Shown: one piece after another, positions 27,067-35,399 of the stretch
Position numbering within the stretch: position 1 is the first letter of the stretch
Layout of the letters: each line of letters begins with the position of its first letter
Assembly (NCBI GenBank): GCA_000245075.1
Contig: JH600062.1
Location: 33,715-81,493, forward strand
Direction of reading: 5' to 3'
DNA length: 47,779 nt
Source of the DNA: Acetobacteraceae bacterium AT-5844
Lineage (GTDB): Bacteria; Pseudomonadota; Alphaproteobacteria; Acetobacterales; Acetobacteraceae
Notes under the pieces: model-generated
What the model was told of the DNA's origin: nothing
Seen by the model: only the letters and a program-made list of their open reading frames with translations
Databases searched by the model: none
Made by a program: the position numbers and the translations under genes

Positions 27067-27321
27067 TTGCCCTTCAGCCCCGAGGAACGCGCCATCCTGC
27101 TCGCCCTGCGTGGCGTCGGCCCGACCGTGGTCGGGCGCCTGGAGGAACTCGGCATCGAGACCCTGGCGCAGCTCGCCGGGCAGGATGCCGCTGCCATCTG
27201 CTCGACGATGGCGGCCCACCTGGGCACGACCTGCTGGAAGAACAGCCCCCAGGCCCGCGCGGCTATTATTTCCGCCATTGAGGCTGCGTCTGCCCCTGGG
27301 GTAGGGCGGGACGCGGGTTGA
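27067..27321 (+). CDS. Small helix-hairpin-helix protein
   Basis: An 84-residue protein. ALRGVGPTVVGRLEELGIETLAQLAG is a helix-hairpin-helix of the kind that binds DNA or RNA backbones without sequence preference. The start is inferred as TTG at 27067, nine bases after GGGAG. Both neighbours favour a real gene: it directly follows the Rieske gene and its stop abuts repeat copy 3. Function unknown. Confidence 0.7.
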   Translation: MPFSPEERAILLALRGVGPTVVGRLEELGIETLAQLAGQDAAAICSTMAAHLGTTCWKNSPQARAAIISAIEAASAPGVGRDAG

Positions 27322-27326
27322 AGAAA

Positions 27327-27539
27327 GGCCGGGGAAAGAATTCCCCGGACCCCTTCTTTTTTTCTTCGAGAAAGAGCCGGGCCATCAGCAAGTTGGACGG
27401 CTCACTGGGGCTGAAATGGGCAGTGCGGGCTGAGACCTCAGTCGCAACCATCGCGCGGCGCAGAGATGTCCCCACCTCACGCGCTTCCTGAAACCCGAAG
27501 AAAAAAGATGGGGGCCTGGGGGAATTCCTTCCCCCAGCC
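27327..27539 (+). repeat. Intergenic repeat copy 3 (type A ends, degenerate core)
   Basis: Fills the gap between the helix-hairpin-helix gene and the convergent glgP. Left hairpin CCGGGGAA (27329-27336), loop AGAA, TTCCCCGG (27341-27348), then CCCCTTCTTTTTTTCTTCGAG. Right end CCCGAAGAAAAAAGATGGGGG, then hairpin CTGGGGGAA/TTCCCCCAG (27516-27537). The core keeps GGGCTGAGACCTCAGTCGC (27427-27445), but the following 11-bp stem is lost. Both ends are terminator-like when read inward. Confidence 0.83.
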
Positions 27540-27556
27540 TTCTTGCCTGCGCGCAA

Positions 27557-29995
27557 CTAGCGTGGCGGCAGATCCCAGATTTCGTCGGCGTATTCGCGGA
27601 TGGTCCGGTCTGAGGAGAACCATGCCACGCGCGCCGTGTTCAGCACGGCGCTGCGCCACCACTCGGCCGGCTGATCCCACTTCAGCGCCACCTGGCGCTG
27701 GGCGGCGAGGTAGCTGTCGAAATCGGCGGTGACGAGGAAGCTGTCATGCGCCAGCAGCCCTTCCACCAACCCCCGGTAGCGGGCCGGCTCTTCCGGGGAG
27801 AAGACGCCTTCGGCGATCGCGTCCAGGACCTCGCCGAGCTCGTCCGAGGCGGCGACGGCCGCGCGCGCATCGTATCCATCGTTGCGCAGGGCCACCGCCT
27901 GCGCTGCCCTAAGCCCGAAGATGAAGATGTTGTCGAGGCCGACACGCTCGCTGATCTCCACATTGGCACCATCCAGCGTGCCGATGGTGATCGCGCCGTT
28001 GAGGGCGAACTTCATGTTGCCGGTGCCGGAGGCCTCGAGCCCGGCGGTGGAGATCTGCTCCGAGAGGTCGGCGGCGGGAATCACGCTCTCGGCCAGCGTC
28101 ACATTATAGTTCGGCAGGAACACCACTTTCAGCAGCCCCCGCACCGTGGGATCGCTGTTGATGACCTTCGCGACGTCATTGGCCAGGTGGATGATCAACT
28201 TTGCCTGGTGATAGCTCGGCGCTGCCTTGCCTGCGAAGATCTTCACGCGTGGCGCCCAGGCGCTCATCGGCTGAGCGCGCATGGCGTTGTAGAGCGCGAT
28301 GGTCTGCAGGATGTTCAGAAGCTGCCGCTTGTATTCATGAATGCGCTTGATCTGCACATCGAACAACGCGGCCGGGTCCAGCACGATGCCGGTTTTCTCC
28401 CGCACGACTTTCGCCAAAGCCTGCTTGGCGACGCGGCGTTGCGCGGCGAAGGCGCGCTGGAAATTCGTGTCGCGTGCATGGGGCGCGAGATCTTCCAGGC
28501 GCTCCGGGTCATCCAGCACCGCCGGGCCGATGGTATCGACGATCAGCTTCGTCAGCCCGGGATTGGCGCGCATGAGCCAGCGGCGAAAGGTGATGCCGTT
28601 GGTTTTGTTGACGATGCGGTCTGGGCAGACGCGGTCCAGATCGGCGAAGACGGTGGTCTTCATCAGCCCGGTATGCAGGGCGGAGACGCCATTGACCTTA
28701 TGCGAGCCCACAAAGGCCAGATGGCCCATGCGCACACGCCGGCCGTGATACTCGTCGATCAGCGAAACCGCCGACAGTTCCCTGTCCGTGGCGCCCTCCG
28801 ACCGGGCCTGCTCCAGATGCCGTGCATTGATCAGGTAGATGATCTGCATGTTCCGCGGCAGCATCCGCTCCATCAGCGCGACCGGCCAGCTTTCAAGCGC
28901 CTCCGGCATCAGCGTGTGGTTGGTGTAGCTGAAGGTGGCACGGGTGATTTCCCAGGCCTCGCTCCATTCCAGCCCGTGCAGGTCGACCAGCAGCCGCATC
29001 AGTTCCGCCACGCCGATGGCCGGATGGGTATCGTTCAGCTGCACGGCGTTCTTCTGCGCCAGGGTGCGGATATTCCCATCCAGCCGCAGGTGGCGCCGGA
29101 TCATGTCCTGCAGGGAGGCCGAGGCGAAGAAATACTCCTGGCGCAGCCGCAGCTCCTTCCCCGCCGGCGTGTCGTCGCCCGGATAGAGCACGCGGGAGAT
29201 GGCCTCCGCCCGCACACGCGCCGCCTGGGCGCCGACATGGTCGCCACGGTTGAAGGCATCGAGCTGCAAGGGGTCCGTGGCGCGGGCGGACCAGAGGCGC
29301 AGGGTGTTCACCCAGTGCCCGCGCCAGCCGACGACAGGCGTATCATAGGCGATGGCACGCACCACCTCGGCCGGGCGCCATTCCATGCCGCCATCGTCGC
29401 GCTGTTCCACATGCCCGCCGAAGCCGATATCGAAGGTGATGCCGGAGCGCTCGAACTCCCAGGGATTGCCAAGGGAGAGCCAGTCTTCCGGCACCTCACG
29501 CTGCTGGCCGTCCTGAATCATTTGCCGGAATAAGCCGTTTTCGTAACGGATACCGTAGCCGACGGCAGGAATGCCGATGCTGGCCATGCTTTCCATGAAG
29601 CAGGCCGCGAGCCGCCCCAGGCCCCCATTGCCCAGCGCCGCATCCGGCTCCTGCGCGAAGACCTCCTCGAGATCGACGCCAAGGCCGGCGAGCGCCTCCC
29701 GCATCACCTCGGTCATGCCGAGATTGCCAAGCGCGTCGGACAGCAGGCGGCCGATCAGGAATTCCATCGAGAGATAGCTGACACGCCGGTACCCGCCCGC
29801 GGCCGTCTCGTCATTGGAGGCGCGCCAGCGGTCCACGATCAGGTCGCGCGTGGCGAGGGTGGCTGCCAGGAACCAGTCGCGCGGCCCCGCGCGCTCCTCG
29901 CGTCCCGCGACCTGGTAGATCAGTTTCGCCCGGATGGCCTGCCGCAACGCCACGGCATCCGCCACGGCGACCGGTGTCGCGATATCATCATTCAT
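27557..29995 (-). CDS. glgP: Glycogen/alpha-glucan phosphorylase
   Basis: An 812-residue GT35 enzyme. EASGTGNMKFALNGAITIG includes the lysine (about residue 662) that binds pyridoxal phosphate; GNGGLGRLAACFMESMA and NDTHPAIGVAELMRLLVDLH are other signatures. It releases glucose-1-phosphate from glycogen. ATG at 29995, with AGGAG six bases upstream, gives MNDDIATPV; longer in-frame codons upstream look non-coding. No other glg genes are in the window. It shares its strand with cobQ, 108 bp upstream. Confidence 0.96.
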   Translation of the reverse strand: MNDDIATPVAVADAVALRQAIRAKLIYQVAGREERAGPRDWFLAATLATRDLIVDRWRASNDETAAGGYRRVSYLSMEFLIGRLLSDALGNLGMTEVMREALAGLGVDLEEVFAQEPDAALGNGGLGRLAACFMESMASIGIPAVGYGIRYENGLFRQMIQDGQQREVPEDWLSLGNPWEFERSGITFDIGFGGHVEQRDDGGMEWRPAEVVRAIAYDTPVVGWRGHWVNTLRLWSARATDPLQLDAFNRGDHVGAQAARVRAEAISRVLYPGDDTPAGKELRLRQEYFFASASLQDMIRRHLRLDGNIRTLAQKNAVQLNDTHPAIGVAELMRLLVDLHGLEWSEAWEITRATFSYTNHTLMPEALESWPVALMERMLPRNMQIIYLINARHLEQARSEGATDRELSAVSLIDEYHGRRVRMGHLAFVGSHKVNGVSALHTGLMKTTVFADLDRVCPDRIVNKTNGITFRRWLMRANPGLTKLIVDTIGPAVLDDPERLEDLAPHARDTNFQRAFAAQRRVAKQALAKVVREKTGIVLDPAALFDVQIKRIHEYKRQLLNILQTIALYNAMRAQPMSAWAPRVKIFAGKAAPSYHQAKLIIHLANDVAKVINSDPTVRGLLKVVFLPNYNVTLAESVIPAADLSEQISTAGLEASGTGNMKFALNGAITIGTLDGANVEISERVGLDNIFIFGLRAAQAVALRNDGYDARAAVAASDELGEVLDAIAEGVFSPEEPARYRGLVEGLLAHDSFLVTADFDSYLAAQRQVALKWDQPAEWWRSAVLNTARVAWFSSDRTIREYADEIWDLPPR

Positions 29996-30103
29996 ACCGC
30001 TCTCCTTCCGTTCCTGCAGAGGCCAGCGGCATGTGGCCTTTCCGGTGGCCCGCTGTCCAGACATCTCGCAGGGGCGTGTCCTCACATGCTGTGGTGGAAT
30101 CCG

Positions 30104-31564
30104 CTACCGCGCGAGCGAGAGCAGGGCCTCTACATCCACATGCCGTTCCAGATGCGCCGCCAGCGCATCCAGCACCGCCTCCACCTCCGCTTCATGGCTG
30201 CGAGGCGTGGCGGCGGCGCCGATCCGCCCCAGCCAGGCGGCGCGCTGGGCATCGTGGCCGAACAGACCGTGGGCATAGGTGCCCATGACCCGCCCATCCG
30301 GTGAGGCGGCACCATCCAACCGCCCGCCCGCCAGCCGCAGCACGGGCCGCGCGGCATCCGGCCCCGTGGTGCGGCCGATATGCATCTCATACCCCTCGAA
30401 GGGCACGCCATCGGCCAGGCTCTCGCCCCGAACGGCTTCCAGATGCTTGTCGCCGGAGAGGGTGGTCTCGACATCCAGCAGCCCGAGCCCGGCCACCGCG
30501 CCCGGCGGGCCTTCCGCCCCCTCCGGGTCGTCGATGCGGCGGCCGAGCATCTGGTAGCCGCCGCACAGGCCCAGCACCGCGCCGCCGCGCCGGCGATGCG
30601 CCAGGATGTCGATATCCCAACCCTCCCGTCGCAGCGCCGCCAGATCGGCGATGGTGGCCTTGGAGCCGGGGAGGATGACGAGCGCCGCCTCGGCCGGGAT
30701 GGGCTGGCCCGGCCGCAGCAGGCGCAGGTCGATATCCGGCTCGGCGGCCAGCGGGTCGAGATCGTCGAAATTGGAAATGCGGGGCAGCAGCGGCACGGCG
30801 ATGCAGGGCTTGCCGTGCCGGCGCTCGGGCAAGGCCTCCAGCAGATCCTGCGCATCCTCCGCCGGCAGGCGCCGCGCATCCTCGAAAAAGGGCACGAGGC
30901 CCAGCGGCGACCAGCCGGTGCGGCGCGCGATCTCCGCCATGCCATCCGCGAAGAGGGAGAGGTCTCCGCGCATGCGGTTGACGATGAAGCCGCGGATCAT
31001 CGCGCGGTCTTCCTCCGCCACCACCGTATGCGTGCCCACGAGGCTGGCGATGACGCCGCCCCGGTCGATATCCCCCACCAGCACCACCGGCACATCCGCC
31101 GCGCGGGCGAAGCCCATATTGGCGATGTCCCCGGCGCGCAGGTTGACCTCGCTGGCGCTGCCCGCGCCCTCCACCAGCACGATATCCGCCTCGCCGCGCA
31201 ATTGCGCAAAACTCTCCAGCACGAAGGGCAGCAGCGAGGGCTTCATCGCCTGGTACTCGCGCGCGCGTGCCGTGGCATGCACGCGCCCCTGCACCACCAC
31301 CTGCGCGCCCACCTCGCTCTGCGGCTTCAGCAGCACCGGGTTCATGTGCACGCTGGGGGCCACGCGCGCCGCGCGCGCCTGCAACGCCTGCGCCCGCCCG
31401 ATCTCTCCGCCCTCCGGCGTGACGGCGGCGTTGTTGGACATGTTCTGCGGCTTGAAGGGACGCACACGCAGCCCCCGCAGGGTCAGCGCCCGCGCCAGCC
31501 CGGCCACCAGGAGCGATTTTCCAACGCTGCTGCCGGTGCCTTGCAGCATCAGGGCGCGTGGCAT
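30104..31564 (-). CDS. cobQ: Cobyric acid synthase
   Basis: A 486-residue enzyme: an N-terminal ATP-binding domain ([20 protein letters not shown]) and a C-terminal class I glutamine amidotransferase with the nucleophile in [11 protein letters not shown] and the His of the triad in GTYAHGLFG. It amidates four side chains of adenosylcobyrinate a,c-diamide to give cobyrate. Last gene of cobU-cobO-cobQ, with its start overlapping the cobO stop by one base. Confidence 0.97.
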   Translation of the reverse strand: MPRALMLQGTGSSVGKSLLVAGLARALTLRGLRVRPFKPQNMSNNAAVTPEGGEIGRAQALQARAARVAPSVHMNPVLLKPQSEVGAQVVVQGRVHATARAREYQAMKPSLLPFVLESFAQLRGEADIVLVEGAGSASEVNLRAGDIANMGFARAADVPVVLVGDIDRGGVIASLVGTHTVVAEEDRAMIRGFIVNRMRGDLSLFADGMAEIARRTGWSPLGLVPFFEDARRLPAEDAQDLLEALPERRHGKPCIAVPLLPRISNFDDLDPLAAEPDIDLRLLRPGQPIPAEAALVILPGSKATIADLAALRREGWDIDILAHRRRGGAVLGLCGGYQMLGRRIDDPEGAEGPPGAVAGLGLLDVETTLSGDKHLEAVRGESLADGVPFEGYEMHIGRTTGPDAARPVLRLAGGRLDGAASPDGRVMGTYAHGLFGHDAQRAAWLGRIGAAATPRSHEAEVEAVLDALAAHLERHVDVEALLSLAR

Positions 31565-32166
31565 CAGAACTCGATGCCTTCCTGCGCCTTCACCCCCGCC
31601 GCGAAATGGTGCTTCACGAGTTTCATCTCGGTCACGAGGTCCGCCGCCTCGACCAGCGCGGGGGGCGCGTTGCGGCCGGTCACCACCACATGCAGCGCGG
31701 GCGGGCGGTCCCGCAGGGCCGCCACCACCTCATCCACCGGCAGGTAGTCGTAGCGGAGGGCGATGCAGAGCTCGTCGAGCACCAGCAGGCCGAGGCCCGG
31801 CCGCGCCATCAACTCCCTCGCCTTCTCCCAGGCGCGGCGGGCGGCGGCGACATCCCGCTCCCGGTCCTGGGTCTCCCAGGTGAAGCCCTCGCCCATGCTG
31901 TACCATTCCAGCCCGGGCATCGCTTCCAGCGGCGCGCGCTCTCCCGTGCTCCATGCGCCCTTGATGAACTGCACCACACCTACCTGACGGCCCCGCCCCA
32001 GCATGCGCAGCGCCAGCCCGAAAGCAGCGGTGGACTTGCCCTTGCCGGTACCGGTGTGGACCATCAGCAGGCCCTTCTCGATGGTCTTGCCCGCCACCTC
32101 GGCATCCTGCACGGCCTTGCGCTTCTGCATCTTTTCCTTGTGGCGCGCGGCGTCGTCCTCGGTCAC
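31564..32166 (-). CDS. cobO: Corrinoid adenosyltransferase CobO (BtuR/CobA type)
   Basis: A 200-residue P-loop enzyme. [21 protein letters not shown] is the ATP-binding motif and [11 protein letters not shown] follows. It attaches the 5'-deoxyadenosyl group to cobalt. GTG at 32166 overlaps the cobU stop as GTGA. The N-terminus ([23 protein letters not shown]) is the usual charged helix of this family. Confidence 0.96.
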   Translation of the reverse strand: MTEDDAARHKEKMQKRKAVQDAEVAGKTIEKGLLMVHTGTGKGKSTAAFGLALRMLGRGRQVGVVQFIKGAWSTGERAPLEAMPGLEWYSMGEGFTWETQDRERDVAAARRAWEKARELMARPGLGLLVLDELCIALRYDYLPVDEVVAALRDRPPALHVVVTGRNAPPALVEAADLVTEMKLVKHHFAAGVKAQEGIEF

Positions 32167-32675
32167 GGCAGTTCTCCCTTCAGCAGCAGCGGCAGGCCGG
32201 CCGCGATGAAATGCACGTGGCAGGCCAGCCGCGCCATGCGCTGGTTCAACAGCCCGGCGCGGTCCCGGAAGGCCCGGCCCAGGGCGCTCTCCGGCACGAT
32301 GCCAAGGCCCACCTCATTCGCCACCAGCACGGTGGGCGCGGCACGGGCGGCCAGCGCCTGCTCCAGCGCCAGCGTGGCGGCCTCCACATCATGCTCGCCC
32401 AGCATCAGGTTGGTGAGCCAAAGAGTCAGGCAATCGATCAGCGCCGGCTGTTCCCCCGCCGCGGCCAGGGCGGTCGGCAGGTCGAGCGGCGCGTCGATGG
32501 TCCGCCAGCGCGCATCCCGCCGCGCGCGGTGCTCGGCGATGCGATCGCGCATCTCCTCGTCCCAGGCCTCGGCCGTGGCGAGATAGGCCCAGGGAGAGGG
32601 GTGGCGGGCGATCAACGCCTCGGCATGGCGGGACTTGCCGGAACGGGCGCCGCCCAGCACCAGGGTCAGGTTCAT
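32163..32675 (-). CDS. cobU: Adenosylcobinamide kinase / guanylyltransferase
   Basis: A 170-residue protein (CobU, called CobP in aerobic producers). TLVLGGARSGKSRHAEAL is the P-loop, followed by YLATAEAWDEEMRDRI and VANEVGLGIVPESALGRAFRD. It phosphorylates adenosylcobinamide and adds GMP to prepare nucleotide-loop assembly. ATG at 32675 sits right before the P-loop strand. Head of the minus-strand cob operon. I see no riboswitch in the 83 bp shared with the divergent DUF3297 gene. Confidence 0.96.
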   Translation of the reverse strand: MNLTLVLGGARSGKSRHAEALIARHPSPWAYLATAEAWDEEMRDRIAEHRARRDARWRTIDAPLDLPTALAAAGEQPALIDCLTLWLTNLMLGEHDVEAATLALEQALAARAAPTVLVANEVGLGIVPESALGRAFRDRAGLLNQRMARLACHVHFIAAGLPLLLKGELP

Positions 32676-32758
32676 GGCAGCCAGACCTAGCGCGAAGCCC
32701 CGCCCGATGGCTATCACCCCTGCCCAGAACGCTCTCCAGCAGACAAAGGAGGCCCGCC

Positions 32759-32998
32759 ATGGCCGACACCCCGCCCGACCGCCTCTCCAACGACCCTTCC
32801 AGCCCGTATTACGACGAGAAGCTGCTGGAGCGCGGCATCGGCATCCGCTTCAAGGGCGTCGAAAAGACCAATGTCGAGGAATACTGCGTCAGCGAGGGCT
32901 GGGTGCGGCTGGCGGTGGGCAAGGCCCTGGACCGCAAGGGCCGCCCGCTGACCATGAAGGTCACCGGCCCGGTGGAGCCCTATTTCCGCGACGCCTGA
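32759..32998 (+). CDS. DUF3297 family small protein
   Basis: A 79-residue protein matching DUF3297 end to end: PPDRLSNDPSSPYYDEKLLERGIGIRFKG, EEYCVSEGWVRLAVGKALDRKG and TGPVEPYF. The family is common in proteobacteria and has no known function. A strong AAAGGAGG lies before the ATG. Its position between two cobalamin operons may be coincidental. Confidence 0.88.
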   Translation: MADTPPDRLSNDPSSPYYDEKLLERGIGIRFKGVEKTNVEEYCVSEGWVRLAVGKALDRKGRPLTMKVTGPVEPYFRDA

Positions 32999-33099
32999 GC
33001 GGACGCGCCCCCCAGAGCATCGCAGGACAGGAAGGCCCGGTTGAGACACGTACCCGACGGCACTCTGGCCCTGCGACGCGCCACATGGGGAGCCCTGCG

Positions 33100-33570
33100 A
33101 TGAGATGCCATCCCCGCCATTGGCCCTGGCCCACCCTGGGCCTGTGGGGTGCGCTGGCCGTGGCGGTGTGCTGGGTCGTGTCGCCCTTGAGCCCCTATCG
33201 CGCCGCCTGCGGCAATTTTCTTAACCAGCCGATCCATTCACCCCTGCGTCCTGAAGCCGTGCGGCTTCTGCGCGAGGGCTTTGCACGCGATGGTGCGCTG
33301 TACGTCATGTGGGGCGGCCAGCCCTATATGAGCTGGTTCGACGGTTTCGACCGTCTGAACTGGGAGTGGCGCTATGCCTTTGACATCGCCTCTGGTGAGG
33401 CTGGAGACCCGCCGCCGCCCGCCGTTCGCAAACTGGTAACGGCCTGGGAGGAGCGGCACGGCCAGACTCTTCTGCGAAACGATGAGGGGATGGTCGCCTA
33501 TACCGAATTCCGCAAACTCGACGAATGCGCCGTCAAACGCGCCGCCCTGACCTTCGCCGACGGCGATTGA
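33100..33570 (+). CDS. Hypothetical membrane-anchored protein
   Basis: A 156-residue protein I do not recognise. Residues about 10-28 (PTLGLWGALAVAVCWVVSP) are one membrane helix, and the rest is soluble and probably periplasmic. Two cysteines occur in the soluble part (ACGNFLN and LDECAVK), and it is rich in aromatics (MWGGQPYMSWFDGFDRLNWEWRY). GGGGAG lies before the ATG at 33100; an ATG 15 bases upstream is also in frame. It stands alone between DUF3297 and the riboswitch. Confidence 0.6.
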   Translation: MRCHPRHWPWPTLGLWGALAVAVCWVVSPLSPYRAACGNFLNQPIHSPLRPEAVRLLREGFARDGALYVMWGGQPYMSWFDGFDRLNWEWRYAFDIASGEAGDPPPPAVRKLVTAWEERHGQTLLRNDEGMVAYTEFRKLDECAVKRAALTFADGD

Positions 33571-33605
33571 ACGGCCAGCCGCCAAGGCATGGCGGGACAA
33601 GGCGT

Positions 33606-33634
33606 TTGACTTCCCCACCCCTGCCGCCTAACCA
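33606..33634 (+). promoter_or_regulatory. Possible sigma-70 type promoter of the riboswitch operon
   Basis: TTGACT (33606-33611) and a weak -10 candidate TAACCA (33629-33634) are 17 bases apart. A start near 33641 would begin the transcript just at the riboswitch. The -35 fits well and the -10 poorly, so this is tentative. Confidence 0.35.
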
Positions 33635-33639
33635 CCATC

Positions 33640-33815
33640 ACTGCTGATGGTCCTTCCGGTGAGGAAGGTGAAAAGGGAACGCGGTGCAAGGCCGCGGCTG
33701 CCCCCGCAACTGTAGGCGGAGAGCGGAGTGCCGGAATGGCCACTGGGGTGCGCGCACCCCGGGAAGGCTGGCGCCCCGTGCCTGATCCGCGAGCCAGGAG
33801 ACCTGCCATCGCCGA
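33640..33815 (+). ncRNA. Cobalamin riboswitch
   Basis: Conserved elements are in order: a GGTCCTTCCGGTGAGGAAG stem, AAAAGGGAACGCGGTG, the GGCTGCCCCCGCAACTGTA junction (about 33697-33715), and the B12 box GCCAGGAGACCTGCC (33793-33807). It binds adenosylcobalamin-type corrinoids and should lower expression of the DUF1636-cobW-cobN-cobG-cobH-cobI-cobJ operon when the cofactor is plentiful. The 118 bases between it and the DUF1636 start hold GC-rich inverted repeats and no T-run, which favours control of translation over termination. Confidence 0.95.
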
Positions 33816-33932
33816 TAGGATCGTGCCGCCGGGCGGGGTGCCCCGGAGGCGGAAACGCGCCCGGAAGGCCCTGGCGCGTGGACCCTGCGTGTGCCGTGGC
33901 ATGCGAGGGGCGGTCGGCACCCCGTGCGTGGA

Positions 33933-34349
33933 ATGAGGTGTGCCGTCGTGGAAGCCGCTGCCGGGGTGTCGAAGCCCGAATTGCTGGTCTGCATCACCTG
34001 CCGCCAGGGGCGGGAGCTGGTGCCGGGCGAGGCCTGCGCGGGCGAGGCGCTGCATGGCGCGCTGGAGGCGCGGCTGGCAGGCATGGCAGAGCCGCCCGTG
34101 CGGCTGCGGGCGGTGAAATGCTTCGCCGCCTGCCAGCGGGGCTGCGTGGCGGCCATCACCACCCCGGGAAAGTGGACCTATCTTCTCGGCGGGCTGGAAG
34201 CCGGGCTGGCGGAAGATCTGCTGGCCTATGGCGCCACCTATGCCGGCAGCGCCAGCGGGGCGGTGCTTCCCTCCCGCCGGCCGGAATCCTTGCGTGCCGC
34301 CGTCATTGGCCGCATCCCTTCCCTCACGGTGCAGGAACCGCAGGCATGA
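33933..34349 (+). CDS. DUF1636 family cysteine-rich putative metal-binding protein
   Basis: A 138-residue protein matching DUF1636. Cysteines at 20, 23, 35, 63, 67 and 71 (LLVCITCRQG and KCFAACQRGC) suggest a metal or [2Fe-2S] site, with a small-ferredoxin-like spacing. GKWTYLLGGL is a further conserved segment. The ATG at 33933 is chosen; a GTG at 33948 is possible. First gene after the cobalamin riboswitch, with its stop overlapping cobW. A role in handling cobalt or electrons for the pathway is an inference from position. Confidence 0.82.
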   Translation: MRCAVVEAAAGVSKPELLVCITCRQGRELVPGEACAGEALHGALEARLAGMAEPPVRLRAVKCFAACQRGCVAAITTPGKWTYLLGGLEAGLAEDLLAYGATYAGSASGAVLPSRRPESLRAAVIGRIPSLTVQEPQA

Positions 34350-35395
34350 GTGCCACACTCGAAAAAGTCCCGGCCACCATCATCACCGGCTTCCTCGGCG
34401 CCGGTAAGACCACGCTGGTACGCAATGTCATGGCGCAGGCGGGCGGGCGGCGCATCGCCATCATCGTCAACGAGTTCGGCTCGCTTGGCATCGATGGCGA
34501 GGTGCTGAAAAGCTGCGGCATTCCTGGCTGCGAGGAAGAGAATATCGTCGAGCTAGCGAATGGTTGTATTTGCTGCACCGTGGCGGAGGACTTTCTGCCG
34601 ACGATGCAGGCGCTGCTGGACCGCCCCAACCCGCCAGAGCACATCCTTATCGAGACCTCCGGCCTCGCCCTGCCGAAGCCGCTCATCAAGGCGTTCAACT
34701 GGCCGGGCATCCGCTCCCGCGTCACGGTCGATGGCGTGGTGACGGTGGTGGATGGCCCCGCCGTGGCCGATGGACGCTTCGCCGACGACCCCGAGGAAGT
34801 GGAGCGGCAGCGCGCCGAGGACCCCAATCTCGACCACGACAACCCGCTCGCCGAGGTCTTCGAGGACCAGCTCGGCGCTGCCGACCTCGTGGTGCTGAAC
34901 AAGGCGGACCTGCTGCATGAGGACGCCATCGCCAGGCTGAAGGCCGAAATCGCCGGCCACCTGCCCCGGCAGGTGAAGGTGGTGGCGGCACGGGATGGCG
35001 CGCTGGATATCGCCGTGCTGCTGGGCATGGGCGCGGCGGCGGAGGACGACCTGGCCGCCCGCCCCTCCCACCACGATGGCGCGGACGACCACGAGCATGA
35101 TGATTTCGACAGCTTTGTCGTCCCGCTGCCGGAGGTGCCCGGCCCGGAGGCGCTGGTGGAGATGCTGGCAAAGGTGGCCGCGGCGCACGACATCCTGCGC
35201 ATGAAGGGCTTCGCCAATATCGCCGGCAAGCCGATGCGCCTGGCCATCCAGGGCGTGGGCACGCGCTTCACCCATGGCTTCGACCGTGCCTGGGCGCCGG
35301 GCGAGGCTCGGCAGGGGCAGCTTGTCGTCATCGGCCAGACGGGGCTGGACAAGGCCGCCATCGCCGCCGCCATCGCAGCCGGTACGGCGGACTAG
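34346..35395 (+). CDS. cobW: CobW-type G3E GTPase, putative cobalt chaperone
   Basis: A 349-residue protein with Walker A GFLGAGKT (residues 15-22), IIVNEFGSLGIDGEV, the metal-binding NGCICC motif (CxCC, residues 74-77), LIETSGLALP and LNKADLL. A His/Asp-rich loop (HHDGADDHEHDD) before the C-terminal domain could hold extra metal. It is thought to deliver Co(II) to CobN-type chelatase. ATGA overlap with DUF1636 upstream; cobN starts five bases after its stop. Confidence 0.95.
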   Translation: MSATLEKVPATIITGFLGAGKTTLVRNVMAQAGGRRIAIIVNEFGSLGIDGEVLKSCGIPGCEEENIVELANGCICCTVAEDFLPTMQALLDRPNPPEHILIETSGLALPKPLIKAFNWPGIRSRVTVDGVVTVVDGPAVADGRFADDPEEVERQRAEDPNLDHDNPLAEVFEDQLGAADLVVLNKADLLHEDAIARLKAEIAGHLPRQVKVVAARDGALDIAVLLGMGAAAEDDLAARPSHHDGADDHEHDDFDSFVVPLPEVPGPEALVEMLAKVAAAHDILRMKGFANIAGKPMRLAIQGVGTRFTHGFDRAWAPGEARQGQLVVIGQTGLDKAAIAAAIAAGTAD

Positions 35396-35399
35396 CAAC

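Noticed and set aside
33498-34358. Minus-strand frame across the riboswitch and DUF1636
   Set aside because: It overlaps the conserved riboswitch elements and the DUF1636 gene and has no domain signature.
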